Shown here piece after piece: positions 1 to 9,394 of a stretch of DNA of 39,069 nt. The notes below the pieces were generated by a model. That model was not told where the DNA came from and searched no databases. It saw only the letters and a list, made by a program, of their open reading frames with translations. This DNA is from Melanopsichium pennsylvanicum (taxonomy: Eukaryota; Basidiomycota; Ustilaginomycetes; Ustilaginales): the NCBI GenBank assembly GCA_900208305.1, contig OAPG01000029.1, positions 1-39,069 of the forward strand. The letters are read 5' to 3'. The translations under genes were made by a program, and so were the position numbers. Within the stretch, counting starts at the first letter, position 1. Each line of letters opens with the position of its first letter.

Positions 1-843
1 CAAAGTGTTCGGGAAATCGAAATGATGAAGAAACTACATAAAGCTCTAGGTGTAGGAAAACTTTATATTAATCGAGAAAGTGTTAATATTGTAGTTAGTT
101 CTATTACTGATATTCTAACTGTAATTATTCCTCATTTTGATAAATACCCTGTAAAAGGTGGTAAACTAGTTAGTTATCTTATTTTTCGTAAAGTAGTTTT
201 TGCTATGCAAGATAAGATGCATCTAGATCCCGAAGGCTTTATTAACATTCTTAATTTTTGTTATTTCACACACACTACTTCCACACGTTCTATGGAATCT
301 TATCAAACTATTGTTAGTTCAATTAACGATAAATTTCCTCTTATTTGTAAACTATCTGAACTAAAAATCGACTTTAATTCAGTTAATGCAAATAATAATA
401 TCTATCCTGTCGACTTTATTTGTGGTATGGTAGATGGTGATGGAAGTATCTCTTTTACGTTCTCTAATGTTAAGAAAAAAGTTACCTCAGAATTTTCTAT
501 CTCAATAGGGCTAGAAGATTATAGCGTACTACTAGCACTAAAGAATAAACTCGAATGTGGTGAAATTTATATTTCAACCAAGAAAGAGTATGTAAAATAC
601 CGTGTAACAAAAATTAAAGATCTTATTGATAAAATTATCCCTCTACTTAAAGAAGGTCATCTTTATACTGTAAAACAAGAATATCTTGTTCCAAGTTTCG
701 AAGTATGGAACATTCTATATACTGAAGGTATTAAATCAGATAAAAACCTACAGCGAGTAGTAGACCTTGTTTATAATATAAACCTTGATGGGAAAAACCG
801 TAAAATTACTAAAGAAATTTATCTACAACGATTTATAATTTAA
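1..843 (+). CDS. LAGLIDADG homing endonuclease of the first rnl intron (5' partial)
   Basis: The reading frame is open from base 1, so the true N-terminus lies outside the window; the first internal ATG is at 22. The visible part covers the end of the first LAGLIDADG half-domain (LGVGKLYINRESVNIVV) and a complete second motif, FICGMVDGDGSISF, about 135 residues after the ATG, with the expected acidic residue (D of GDG). It is a clear paralogue of the ORF in the next rnl intron, matching about half its residues over 90 positions. Such proteins cut the intronless rnl allele and often act as splicing maturases. Codons are host-like (Leu CTA/CTT, Arg CGA/CGT). No damage is visible, so it may be functional. 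Confidence 0.85.
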   Translation, partial: QSVREIEMMKKLHKALGVGKLYINRESVNIVVSSITDILTVIIPHFDKYPVKGGKLVSYLIFRKVVFAMQDKMHLDPEGFINILNFCYFTHTTSTRSMESYQTIVSSINDKFPLICKLSELKIDFNSVNANNNIYPVDFICGMVDGDGSISFTFSNVKKKVTSEFSISIGLEDYSVLLALKNKLECGEIYISTKKEYVKYRVTKIKDLIDKIIPLLKEGHLYTVKQEYLVPSFEVWNILYTEGIKSDKNLQRVVDLVYNINLDGKNRKITKEIYLQRFII

Positions 844-966
844 CTAAATAGTTTTATAGTATCCCCCTTTCAATGTTCATGTAATATAGTCGTAATGCAA
901 TTTATAACCTAATATAAAAATAGAGTTGAAGGTATAGTCTAAACTATAATGAAAATTATAGAAAAG
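1..966 (+). mobile_element. Group I intron in rnl domain II (3' part only; 5' end lies before the window)
   Basis: The window opens inside this intron. Its 3' end (921-963) is almost identical to the 3' end of the next rnl intron (2573-2615) and contains the group I S-type stretch GGTATAGTCTAAACT. The rRNA exon resumes near 967: from about 1010 the sequence aligns with E. coli 23S domain II (CUCUACCAUUGAUGG, then GGGAAACAGCCCAGAGCAC). The exact 3' splice point is uncertain by about 15 nt; G966 is my choice because group I introns end in G. The intron carries the endonuclease ORF ending at 843. Confidence 0.8.
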
Positions 967-1191
967 CAGAATTAGAATAAAATCTATTAACTGTGAATCT
1001 TTGTTCACAACTCTACCATTGATGGTTAACCTCGGAAGGATAATAGTGAATGATAAGGGCACAGTCTATTCATGATAAGGTGGATAGACAAAAGGGAAAC
1101 AGCCCAGAGCACGTGTTAAGGTCCCAAAATATTGTTAAGTGAATATAAGAAAGTTTAACTCCTAATACAACCATGAAGTAGGCTTGGAGGT

Positions 1192-2622
1192 ACGGGGAGA
1201 CCGTCAGTGCCTCAATAGTAAGCGATTACTATTTAAGTACCAACTCAAAACGGTGAAGCCTAAGGTTTAATTAATTTAATTAAATTATGGTAATACCGTG
1301 GGTAAGTCATATCATCGTAGAGATTCCTAAAATAAAATATGAATGCAAAAAAACATTCACTTTGATATTGACCCTGTAACGACTGATTCGAAATAAGAGA
1401 TAGTAGTATTATTTTACTATTATAAAACGTTGGCACTCTATGAATCTCAATTTACTAGTGTAGCAGCACATGTTAAATAATAAACACAATAAATACAATG
1501 AAAACACAACAACAATTTAAATTTAGTCCTTGGTGGCTGCCCGAAAGGGCGGATTTACACAAGCAGATGGAAGTTTTATGGTTATTATCAAAAAACGGTA
1601 AATTTCTTTATCGATTTGTACCAACTTTTGAACTTTCTCAAAGCATTCACGATATAAAAATGATGGAGGCTCTTCACACTTATCTTGGTGTGGGACGACT
1701 TGTCATTAATCGAGAACGTGTAAGTATTGTAGTTACTTCTCTTAAAGATATTGTAACTGTAATTCTGCCACACTTTGAAAAATATCCACTAATGGGAGGT
1801 AAGTTTGTTTCTTATCTTCTATTCCGTAAGGTTGTTCTAGCAATGTATGATAATTATCATCTTACTGCTAAAGGTTTCCTAGATATTCTAAATCTATGTT
1901 ACTTTATGAACAACACTTCTACTCGTAGTCCTGAATCTCTACAACAAATTGTAGATACAATTATGGGTAGTTCTTCTGAATTTGCCTCTGCAAATAGTGT
2001 TCCTAGCCAAGCTAATACACTAATCCTAGATTTTAGTCAAAAGATTTGTAAATCAATAACACTAGAATATCTAGCAGGACTTATCGATGGAGACGGAAGT
2101 TTTGGATTTAATTTTAGTACAATTAGTTCACGAGTTACTAGTTTTTTCCAAGTAACTCAATCTAATGATGATTATGGTGTGCTTGTGGCACTCATGGATT
2201 ATTTTGGATGTGGTGAAGTAAAGAAATATCCAAATAAAGATGCTTGTGTATATCGAATTCATAGTTATAAAAATCTACTAGAAAAGATTCAACCTCTACT
2301 ACTATCAATTCACCTAAATACAGTGAAACAGTCTTATGTTGAACCAACTCTTAAAGCATGGGATATTATCTCTAAAAATCGATTTAAATCCAATGCGGAT
2401 CTAGAAGAGATTGTAAACCTAGTTTATGATATGAATCGTGGAGGACTAAAACGAAAAGTTGATAAAGCGACATTTCTGTCAATAATCAATAAATCATTTT
2501 TTTCCCCCCCTTGTATGTATTTATTATTTAGTATGATCTATGTTTAATTGTAAGCAAGATCTAAGGTAAATATAGAGTTGAAGGTATAGTCTAAACTGTA
2601 ATGAAAATTATAGAACAATTTG
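1192..2622 (+). mobile_element. Group I intron in rnl at E. coli position 1066
   Basis: The upstream exon ends GGCTTGGAGGT (1191) and the downstream exon begins AGCCATC (2623). Joined, they match the E. coli loop around A1067, so the insertion follows position 1066. The 5' exon ends in T and the intron ends in G2622, as group I requires. Core-like elements lie at 1240-1400 (ACTCAAAACGGTGAAGCC, GTAACGACTGATTCG), ahead of the ORF. The 3' terminus (2573-2615) is nearly identical to that of the preceding rnl intron, so the two introns are close paralogues. The site lies in the thiostrepton/GTPase-centre loop. Confidence 0.9.
1498..2547 (+). pseudogene. LAGLIDADG endonuclease of the rnl 1066 intron, first motif disrupted
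   Basis: The 349-codon frame is open, but its first LAGLIDADG motif is out of frame. After SPWWL a GC hairpin GCCC-GAAA-GGGC (1539-1550) occurs, and the next bases encode GFTQADGSFMVII only in another frame. The normal frame returns at a run of six A (1590-1595) with SKNGKFLYRF. The second motif, [14 protein letters not shown] (from 2069), is intact, and the rest aligns with the ORF ending at 843. The last 15 codons follow a C7 run and look unrelated, so the native C-terminus may also be lost. The protein lacks one catalytic motif unless frameshifting occurs. The A6 shift could be a sequencing error; the hairpin cannot easily be explained that way. Confidence 0.8.
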
Positions 2623-3689
2623 AGCCATCTTTTAATGATAGTGTAACAACTCAGTGGTCTAATTTGAGGAGAGAAGCGTCGAAAATGAACGGGTCTTAGA
2701 CAATATACCTACACCGTGACTATTTATAATAATTCAATTTATTAATTATAAATAAGGGTAGCAGAACACTCAGTATCTGATTGAATAAAAATGTATCCTT
2801 TTTAGGACAGTACTGAAGAGAAAATGCTGACATGAGTAACGTAGAAAGGAGTTAAAACACTCCTCGCCGAATACGAGAGGGTTTCATGGAGAAGTTAATC
2901 TGCCATGAGTTATGCGGACTCTAAGGACTATAGGCGAACGTCTATATCTGATGAGAACTATTAGAATTACACTGAATTATCTATATATAATAATCATTCA
3001 TCTGTTTTCAATTTACAGAGTAGCGCCTATAAAATTGAGAGAAAAAAGATTTAATAAGGACGAATGGTTAGGTCAAGAAAAATAGGTGTCACTATATATA
3101 TAGTGAATCCGTACCCTAAACCGACACAGGTTCGTAGGTAGAGAATACTAAGGCGTAGAGATAATGCTTGTGAAGGAACTCGGCAAATTGTGCCCGTAAG
3201 TTAGACGATAAGGGTAACCAGAATAAATAATTATATTCTAATTCTGAGTGTCACAAAATCGAGGGCTGCGACTGTTTACCAAAAACACAGCAACTTGCTA
3301 AGACGAATAGTACTTGTATAAGTTGTGAACTCTGCCCAATGCCATGTCGTGTAAAGAAGGTGATCTATTTATAAATAGAGTCACTAACTGATGCCATGGT
3401 GAATGGCGGTCTTAACTATAAGGATCTGAAAGTAGCGAAATTCCTTGGCCATTAAATGTGGTCCTGCATGAATGAGGTAACGTGGCCCTGCTGTCTCCAC
3501 AAGCATCTCAGTGAAATTGAATTAGCCGTGCAGATGCGGTTTACCTTCAGTTAGACGGGAAGACCCTATGCAGCTTTACTGTAACTTGATATTGTTTCTT
3601 CTATAGCTAGGTGTAGTATACAAGGGAGTAGATATTTTTCTACATTAGTGAAATACCTTGACTAGTCTAAAGAAAAAACTTACCTGTAA

Positions 3690-3965
3690 GTAATATTAGT
3701 AGCTTATTCTATATATAATTATATACTATACTATAAATTTTTCTATAATAATTTAATAGAAATTATTCCTATTTTTTCTCAATATGAATATTCATAGAGT
3801 TATTCTATGACTATAAATAGATTTCTATTTATAAGGACTTTAGATAGTTTTCTATCTATTTTATATAGTCCTTCTATGAGTTTATAGGGACACGTTTTTA
3901 GAATTTTATTCTAAATCATAGAAAATTTTGTCCTATAGAATACAGTAAAATTATTACTGGAAAAA
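3690..3965 (+). other. AT-rich expansion inside rnl domain V
   Basis: Between conserved GAAATACCTTGAC and GGTGGTCAGTTTGACTGGG, E. coli has roughly 80 nt; here there are about 320 nt of AT-rich sequence. It contains long nested inverted repeats such as ATAAATAGA/TCTATTTAT (3812-3832) and AGGACT (3833-3838)/AGTCCT (3869-3874). No ORF or intron core is visible. It is best read as an enlarged variable stem of the rRNA. Confidence 0.6.
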
Positions 3966-4202
3966 TATCAGGTGGTCAGTTTGACTGGGACGGTAGCCTC
4001 TAATAAAGTATCAGAGGCCTTCAAAGGTATGCATATATTGGTCAGAAACCAATGAACTATGTAAAGTTTACTAAAGCGTAATAGTATAAGCATGCTTGAC
4101 TGAAAGACTGATAAGTCAATCAGATACGCAAGTAGGATATAGTGATCCGGTGATTCATAATGGAATGGTCATCGCTCAAGAAATAAAAGTTACGCTAGGG
4201 AT

Positions 4203-5438
4203 AAACTGTTGTCCCTATCTATTTATTATTTATGTTAATTATTGAAATGGCTAGTAGATCTACATTGTAAATTTATAATTGCTATAACATAAAAGTAAGT
4301 AGATACAAAAATCGGGTGAATTGCATGGACATCTTATTTTTAGATAAGACAATTTGCAGCTAAGCTTAAGTCAGTGTATATCTATCAATAAACTAGATAG
4401 TGATTTAAGAAAGTTCAACGACTAATCGGTGAGTTGCACTAACAATAACCCGGACACGAGCGCCCGACATTTTACAGTACTAATACCGACTACGAGAAAT
4501 AAAATTAAAAATATGATGCGCCAGCGCAGAATAATAAAATGACACGAGAAATGCTAATTTCTATTAAAGAGGAACTAGCTAAACAAGGGAAAACACTTAG
4601 CCCTAATTCAAATTATTTTAAAGAATATAAATAAACGCTAACTGGACTATCTGAATCTCAAAAAGATAGTGCTATTGGACATCTCCTAGGAGTAAAAAAA
4701 AAGCTTTGCTTTTTTTAACTCGAATTGAACGGGCCAAAAGCGGGAATGGACATCTTATGAAGTTTGAATGGGCTAGTAAGGAATCTGCACATGATGTTTA
4801 TGAACAGTTCAAATCTTATGTTATTACGCCACCACGTGAACAAAAACGTATTAACACTAGTGGCGGCTTCGCAGGAAAATATTACATGGTGCTTTCAAAC
4901 TATTGTACATCCTGATCTAGATTATCTAGGTGTGGGCGAAGCCCGCTGTTCCTACAGGATGGTGCGCTTCGCGCGGTGCTTAATGACAAAGTATATGAAA
5001 ACATTAGCCCTCATACACTAGCTTGTTGGTTCATGGATGATGGTGGAATGAATGGTAGCCATTCACATGGTCTCCAATTTCATACACAGGGTTTCAGCCA
5101 TTTTTAAGTAAATAAACTTTGTGAAATTCTAAATTCACGGTACAAGTTTAATGCTTGGATGGGTGTAAATAAATCAAAACCTGTTATTAATATTCCTGCT
5201 AATCAATATAAACGATTTATTGAAATTACTGGTGAATACATCTATGATAGTATGAAACATAAATTTCGGATGCGATAATCTATTGATTAGCATCCCCCTT
5301 TATTTATTTTATTTTAGGACCTTGCTCTGATTTCAACAGAGTTAGTCTTGTATTAGTGGTTAAATGATGACATAGTCTAAACTACATAGTGATATGTAGA
5401 AAAATAGTATTAAATGTGCTATTCGTAATAAAATAATG
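4203..5438 (+). mobile_element. Group I intron in rnl at E. coli position 2449
   Basis: The exon ends CGCTAGGGAT (4202) and resumes AACAGGTTTATCG (5439), which matches E. coli GGGGAU/AACAGG, i.e. after U2449, a well-known fungal intron site. The intron ends in G5438. Its core (about 4310-4470) contains AAATCGGGTGAATTGC, GTTCAACGACTA, GGTGAGT and CGAGCGCCCGACA. The same strings occur in the intron at 5494, so the two are related. It carries a decayed endonuclease ORF. Confidence 0.92.
4539..5278 (+). pseudogene. LAGLIDADG endonuclease of the rnl 2449 intron, broken by hairpins and UAA codons
   Basis: Homology can be followed from MTREMLISIKEELAKQ (4539) to YIYDSMKHKFRMR and TAA at 5276-5278. 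The first motif begins as SAIGHLLG and is then hit by an A/T hairpin AAAAAAAGC-TTT-GCTTTTTTT (4696-4716). The second motif survives as TLACWFMDDGGMNG (from about 5019). Two further hairpins, GGGC-GAA-GCCC (4934-4944) and GCGC-TTC-GCGC (4964-4974), interrupt the LDYLG...FLQDG...VLNDK stretch. In-frame TAA occurs after FKEYK and after GFSHF. It is a two-motif LAGLIDADG protein of the omega/I-SceI-like type and almost certainly inactive. Confidence 0.85.
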
Positions 5439-5493
5439 AACAGGTTTATCGTTTGCGAGAGTTCATATTGTCCAAACGGTTTGACACCTCGAT

Positions 5494-6662
5494 TAAATAA
5501 AGAGTCATAGTCGAGGTTAAATCGGGTGAATTGCGGGAAACTCTTATTATCTTAACTCAATAGTAAGACAATCCGCAGCCAAGTCTATTAAGGTATTTTA
5601 GTTTACTAACTAAATTGTAATAGAAAGGTTCAACGACTAGAAGGTGAGTAATACCAACAATAATCCTTCCACGAGCGCCCGACAATTATACCTTATTTTA
5701 TTTTGCATTAGTATAGGAACTGGAAACATCTTCGAGATATCCAGTATTTGTTCACCAGCTAGTGTTTACCTTAATTATATAAATTAGTGGCATACTGGCG
5801 TACTTCTCATGCAATCTAAAATAATGAAGAAGATTACTAATACTCGAAATGGTTACCATTTTAATTCTAAATATTGGCAAGATTGGAAGAAAAGTCTCCC
5901 TATGATCGACTCTAAACTGTTTCAACTTATTCTAGGTATGGTACTAAGCGATGCAACTATGTATCGTGTAAGTCACGAAGCTCTAGTTAAGTTTGAACAA
6001 GGAGCTGATCAAAAAGAGTTTCTATTCCATCTATTCCAAGAGTGTAAAGAATATTGCTTTATGACTGAACCAGGAATTCGAAAACATATTCATGGACCTA
6101 AACAAGGTGAAGTGAAGAGTTATTGGTTTAAGACATTTAGTCACACATCTTTCTCTATTATTTGGGATCTATTCTATAATATTTCATCTAACGGTGGTGT
6201 TACTAAGAAAACTATCAATCCTGGTATTATTCTTAATCACCTAAATGAAGTTGGTCTAGCATACTGGGTAATGGGGGATGGAAGTCTTCATCGAGAAGGT
6301 CGTGTACTAACTCTACATACTCAAGGATATAGTCAAGATGAAAATAAAATGATTAGCGAAGAACTAAACCTAAAATTTGGGTTTAAGAGTAAAGTAGTAA
6401 AGCATAAGAATAAATTTGTGGTTCAATTTACAACAAGTGATGCTAATAAGCTACATGATCTTATTAAGCCACATCTTATTTCAACTATGCAATATAAACT
6501 ACCACGTAAACTGTAGTATAATTGATGATATAGTCTAATCCATTAGGTGACTAATGGCGTAAGTATAAACAACTTACACTTTTCATCGGGGGCAAATAAG
6601 ATTTGCTATTTCCCCTTATATTAGATCTCCATTTTATTCTAATAATGATGAAGAGGAAAATG
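5494..6662 (+). mobile_element. Group I intron in rnl at E. coli position 2504
   Basis: The exon ends GACACCTCGAT (5493) and resumes GTCGACTCATCTCATCC (6663). Counting from U2449 places the junction after U2504, in the peptidyl-transferase loop. The intron ends in G6662. Its core (about 5520-5690) repeats the 2449-intron core strings AAATCGGGTGAATTGC, GTTCAACGACTA and CGAGCGCCCGACA. The exon between the two introns is only 55 nt. The ORF 5809-6516 lies downstream of this part of the core. Confidence 0.92.
5809..6516 (+). CDS. LAGLIDADG homing endonuclease (rnl 2504 intron)
   Basis: This 235-residue protein has both motifs: LILGMVLSDATMYR near residue 41 and GLAYWVMGDGSLHREGR near residue 149. 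The spacing is normal for monomeric LAGLIDADG_2-type enzymes related to the omega/I-SceI group. KSYWFKTFSHTSF in between is also family-typical. Acidic residues D (LSDA) and D (GDG) are present, so it looks intact. The ATG at 5809 is the first in frame; MKK at 5824 is an alternative start. It probably cuts the rnl allele lacking the intron. It is far better preserved than its relative in the 2449 intron. Confidence 0.9.
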   Translation: MQSKIMKKITNTRNGYHFNSKYWQDWKKSLPMIDSKLFQLILGMVLSDATMYRVSHEALVKFEQGADQKEFLFHLFQECKEYCFMTEPGIRKHIHGPKQGEVKSYWFKTFSHTSFSIIWDLFYNISSNGGVTKKTINPGIILNHLNEVGLAYWVMGDGSLHREGRVLTLHTQGYSQDENKMISEELNLKFGFKSKVVKHKNKFVVQFTTSDANKLHDLIKPHLISTMQYKLPRKL

Positions 6663-6754
6663 GTCGACTCATCTCATCCTCCAGGTGTAGTAGCTTGGAA
6701 GGGTTCAGCTGTTCGCTGATTAAAGAGGTACGCGAGTTGGGTTCAATACGACGT

Positions 6755-8245
6755 GAAATTTAATTAATTAATTTATTTCCCAACTTATGCACTAGGTTAA
6801 TTCAAATTATTATTTAACAGCAAGCATAGTAATTAGGATACATCTCTTTTAATTTCAATTCACATCATGACAACAGCACTTATTAAAATTATGAAACGAA
6901 TTTATTTTAATTCGTCAGACTTCTTTATTCCAATTACAACTATTGCTAAATATCCTATTCTTTTTACATCTCTAATTCAACGAATTAAGAATATCCAAGA
7001 ACGTTATTCACTACACCCTGATATTAAGGTTTATAATCTTAATACAGATAAAGCTAAAGCTCAACAAGAACTTGCTAATAAAGGTGGTGTTTACGTACTT
7101 TGGTGTAAAACTACTGGTATGTTTTACGTTGGTTCTGCTCTACGATTCTTTACTAATAAGGGTCGACGAACAGAGTACTTTATGCCAGGACGTGTTAAGG
7201 CTAGTCTAGAAGGTAATAGTAGTAAAGTAAGTAAAGATCTAGCATCAGCTATTTTTTACTTATGGAATTGATAATTTTACACTACTAATCCCTCAATATA
7301 ATATTAGTAGTAAACTAGATAAAGCAACTATTCAAGGTTGGGAACAACTCTGGATGATGCTAAATCCTACACTAAATCGTAGTCTTATGGTATCAAGTAA
7401 TAGTGGAACTATGAAGTCTGAAGAAGATCGAATGAAAATTAGTACTATGTTTTATCAATATGAAATTGATAAAAATAAAGCTATTATTCCTAATACTGAA
7501 AAAGTTCTATTTGGACTTAAAGAAACCAGTCGAATTGGAATTACTAGTATGGATAACTCACATTATACTATTCAGTATGATACTCTGAAAGGGCATTTTG
7601 ATAATCAAATGGTTTGGGTTACATCACAACACAAATTCTACTTTTCAGCTGAACCTCTAACTAGTAATCTAATTCTAAATTCTGTAAATGTAAATACAGA
7701 ACTAGAAGTTTCAAATAATCGATCTCGAGGTATTTGGGTTTATAACGCAAATACTAAAGAGCTTATTAGTTATGAAAACACTGTAAAAGATTGTGAAATG
7801 AAATATAGCATCAGTCGTACTCACCTAAAACGAGTACGAAAATATAATCAAGTTTATCAAGGGAAACTATTCTGTAACCATAAACTTAAATAGGTGTATA
7901 AATTATGTCCCCTACCGCTGTTAAATAAATAAATAAATAAAACAAAAACAGAAGATAAGACTCGCGTCGTAAGGAAACTGTATGCTGGAACACCTTTAAA
8001 GTTCTTAGTACTAGATAATATTCAGTAAGAATCTAAGAAATTAGGCAATCAGCAGGAAACCAATATTTAATCTAGATTAAATTAGTAGGATCCTCAGAGA
8101 CTATGTGTTTCCATCTTAAGAAGGATATTAAGATAAGATATAGTCCGAACTAATTAGAAATAATTAGAAGTAATATATAACTATATTACAATAACATTAA
8201 ATAGGCCATACCATAAATAAGCAAATTAGTATATTTATGTATTAG
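6755..8245 (+). mobile_element. Group I intron in rnl near E. coli position 2596
   Basis: The exon ends AATACGACGT (6754) and resumes GAGTCAGTATGGTCCC (8246), equivalent to E. coli ACGUCGU/GAGACAGUUCGGUCC. The intron ends in G8245. Its core lies 3' of the ORF: a Q-like AATCAGCAGGAAACC (8047-8061), an R-like AGGATCCTCAGAGACTATGTG (8087-8106) and an S-like AAGATATAGTCCGAAC (8135-8150). These strings also occur in cox1 introns 1 and 4. The position number rests on my hand alignment. Confidence 0.88.
6867..7893 (+). pseudogene. GIY-YIG endonuclease of the last rnl intron, one frameshift
   Basis: Two frames join into one protein. The first (6867-7271) has the GIY-YIG core GGVYVLWCKTTGMFYVGSA, followed by the usual R/K-rich stretch. 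At a T6 run (7251-7256) the frame moves by one base and continues as TYGIDNFTLLIPQYN to the stop at 7891-7893. The second half contains the conserved acidic helix (GWEQLWMMLNPTLNRS) and a C-terminal DNA-binding repeat (SRGIWVYNANTKELISYENT...ISRTHLKRV) of the NUMOD type. Losing one T would restore a protein of about 340 residues. Either the frame is truly broken, or the run is a sequencing error or slippage site. Confidence 0.8.
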
Positions 8246-8459
8246 GAGTCAGTATGGTCCCTATCTTCTGAAGGAAAAAGTAATCGATTAAGGACCTCCG
8301 GTTAGTACGAAAGGACCGCTGGGGATGATTCCATGGTGTACCTATTGTTAAGTCTATTTTTAGATATGGCACCGTAGGGTAGCCACAATCATGACAGATA
8401 AGCGCTGAAAGCATCTTAAGCACGAAGCACACCTTATTAGATTACAAGAAATAAGAAGT

Positions 8460-8922
8460 AGACTACTTCTTCGTATTTTATCACATATCTTATATAACTT
8501 AGCTTAAAAACTATATTATATTCTATAAAGTTATGTGCATCAAATACGTATAGGGTACAAATGTAAGTATAGTAATATATTCAGTTTAGTACTACTAATT
8601 TATTGATTTACTTAATCGTAAAACATTGTCTACTATTCCCGGTTCCCCGGAGGGGAACAGCCGATTAATAAAATGTAATTACTGTGGGCTTATAAATTTA
8701 TGTAATGTAAAATTTAGTACCACTATCCTAAAAAAGAAAAGAATTGAATTTCTTTTTATAATAAATTATTCGATTTTCTATACCCATTTTAGTATGCCAT
8801 TTTTATAGCCTTCGGTGCCCTAGAAAATGAAAATATCCGCGCGCAAGCGCAAAATAGGATAGGCAATATTTATACTGATTGTTAGTAATATATATATGCT
8901 GCAATCTTAAAGCTAGCTTTAA
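8460..8922 (+). other. Spacer between rnl and trnP with GC hairpins
   Basis: I see no credible gene. It contains an rnl-distal inverted repeat (GAAGTAG/CTACTTC near 8455-8470) and the hairpin GTTCCCC-GGA-GGGGAAC (8642-8658). That hairpin's flanks (ATTCCC before, CAGCCG after) match the copy inside cox1 intron 4. GCGCGCAAGCGC at 8840-8851 is half of a longer repeat found at 21271, 34441, 38849 and 38985. A 60-codon frame here spans the hairpin and has no protein signature. Confidence 0.6.
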
Positions 8923-8996
8923 CAGATTGATGGCCTAATGGTTCAGGGCGATCACTTTGGGAGTGATAGTCGAAAGTTCAAGTCTTTCCAGTCTGA
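8923..8996 (+). tRNA. trnP: tRNA-Pro (UGG)
   Basis: Cloverleaf: acceptor CAGATTG/CAGTCTG (seven pairs, one G-T), D-stem GCC/GGC, anticodon arm ATCAC-TTTGGGA-GTGAT with anticodon TGG, T-arm GAAAG-TTCAAGT-CTTTC, discriminator A. It lies on the rnl strand about 470 nt downstream of it. Confidence 0.93.
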
Positions 8997-9000
8997 AATT

Positions 9001-9394
9001 ACACATGTTTAAAGTAGTATTTTTACTTAATATACTCCTTCAACTTATTATTGTTCCATTTCTTTTCAACTTCAACTATAATACTGGTTAGTGGGTCAAT
9101 ATTATTATCCCCTATCTATTATATAACATTGCGGTATACTGTAAATTTAGTAATTTACTATAAAGTTCGAATCTTTATCTTTCCTGTTATAATTGAAAGC
9201 ACCCTTAAAAAGAAAATATTTACCTATCGGCGGGGACGAGTATTCAACATCTGTTCATCAGCGAGTGTTGACCATAATAAATTAATATAATAGTCTGGAC
9301 CGGCCCGTACTTGTGTAATTAAATAATTCAACTTAATGAAAAAAACGGGTTATGCTAACTAGCAATAGTGCAGTACTGTATAAAAGTAATAGTA
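9001..9394 (+). other. Spacer with an intron-like fragment
   Basis: No intact gene. The segment 9230-9300 (GAGTATTCAACATCTGTTCATC, then AGCGAGTGTTGACC) loosely resembles the distal part of the rnl 2504 intron (5738-5772). It is followed by GTCTGGACCGGCCCGTACT, and CCGGCCCGTACT recurs in cox1 intron 4 (25275-25286). It may be a degenerate group I intron fragment attached to the GIY-YIG relic that follows. The resemblance is weak. Confidence 0.35.

Larger units (their letters stand above)
967..8450 (+). rRNA. rnl: Large-subunit ribosomal RNA, 3' two thirds, five exons in the window
   Basis: Exons by alignment from memory to E. coli 23S: about 967-1191, 2623-4202, 5439-5493, 6663-6754 and 8246 to about 8450. 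Recognisable landmarks are the GTPase-associated centre (GGCUUGGAGGU joined to AGCCAUC), domain IV (CGACUGUUUACCAAAAACAC), the peptidyl-transferase ring (AACAGG at 5439, GACACCUCGAU before 5494) and the sarcin-ricin loop (AGUACGAAAGGACCG near 8307). Spliced junctions restore the bacterial-type sequence exactly at each intron. The 3' end is estimated near 8450, after AAGCACGAAGCACACC, and is uncertain by about 20 nt. The segment 3700-3955 is an AT-rich expansion of a variable domain V stem. The 5' third of the gene lies upstream of the window. Confidence 0.95.

Noticed and set aside
877..1062. 61-codon - strand frame at the first rnl intron/exon boundary
   Set aside because: It lies over conserved intron end and rRNA sequence; no protein signature.
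1539..1550. Hairpins as translational-bypass elements like those of Magnusiomyces mitochondria
   Set aside because: Those elements are longer and occur in core genes. Here, apart from rps3 and the nad3 tail, the hairpins are in endonuclease ORFs or spacers, where loss of function is tolerated, so bypass is not needed. RNA and peptide data could still reopen this.
4764..5021. 85-codon frame in the rnl 2449 intron as a separate gene
   Set aside because: It overlaps the decayed LAGLIDADG protein in a shifted frame; only a short part (TWCFQTIVHPDLDYLG) belongs to the family, after a frameshift.
8626..8808. Small ORF between rnl and trnP
   Set aside because: It spans a GC hairpin and AT-rich spacer, has no conserved motif and no host-like codon pattern.
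9100..9200. Possible tRNA around CATTGCGGTATAC with a T-loop-like AAAG-TTCGAAT-CTTT
   Set aside because: The T-arm is good, but the anticodon loop would have eight bases and no acceptor stem closes around it. At best it is a degenerate tRNA.
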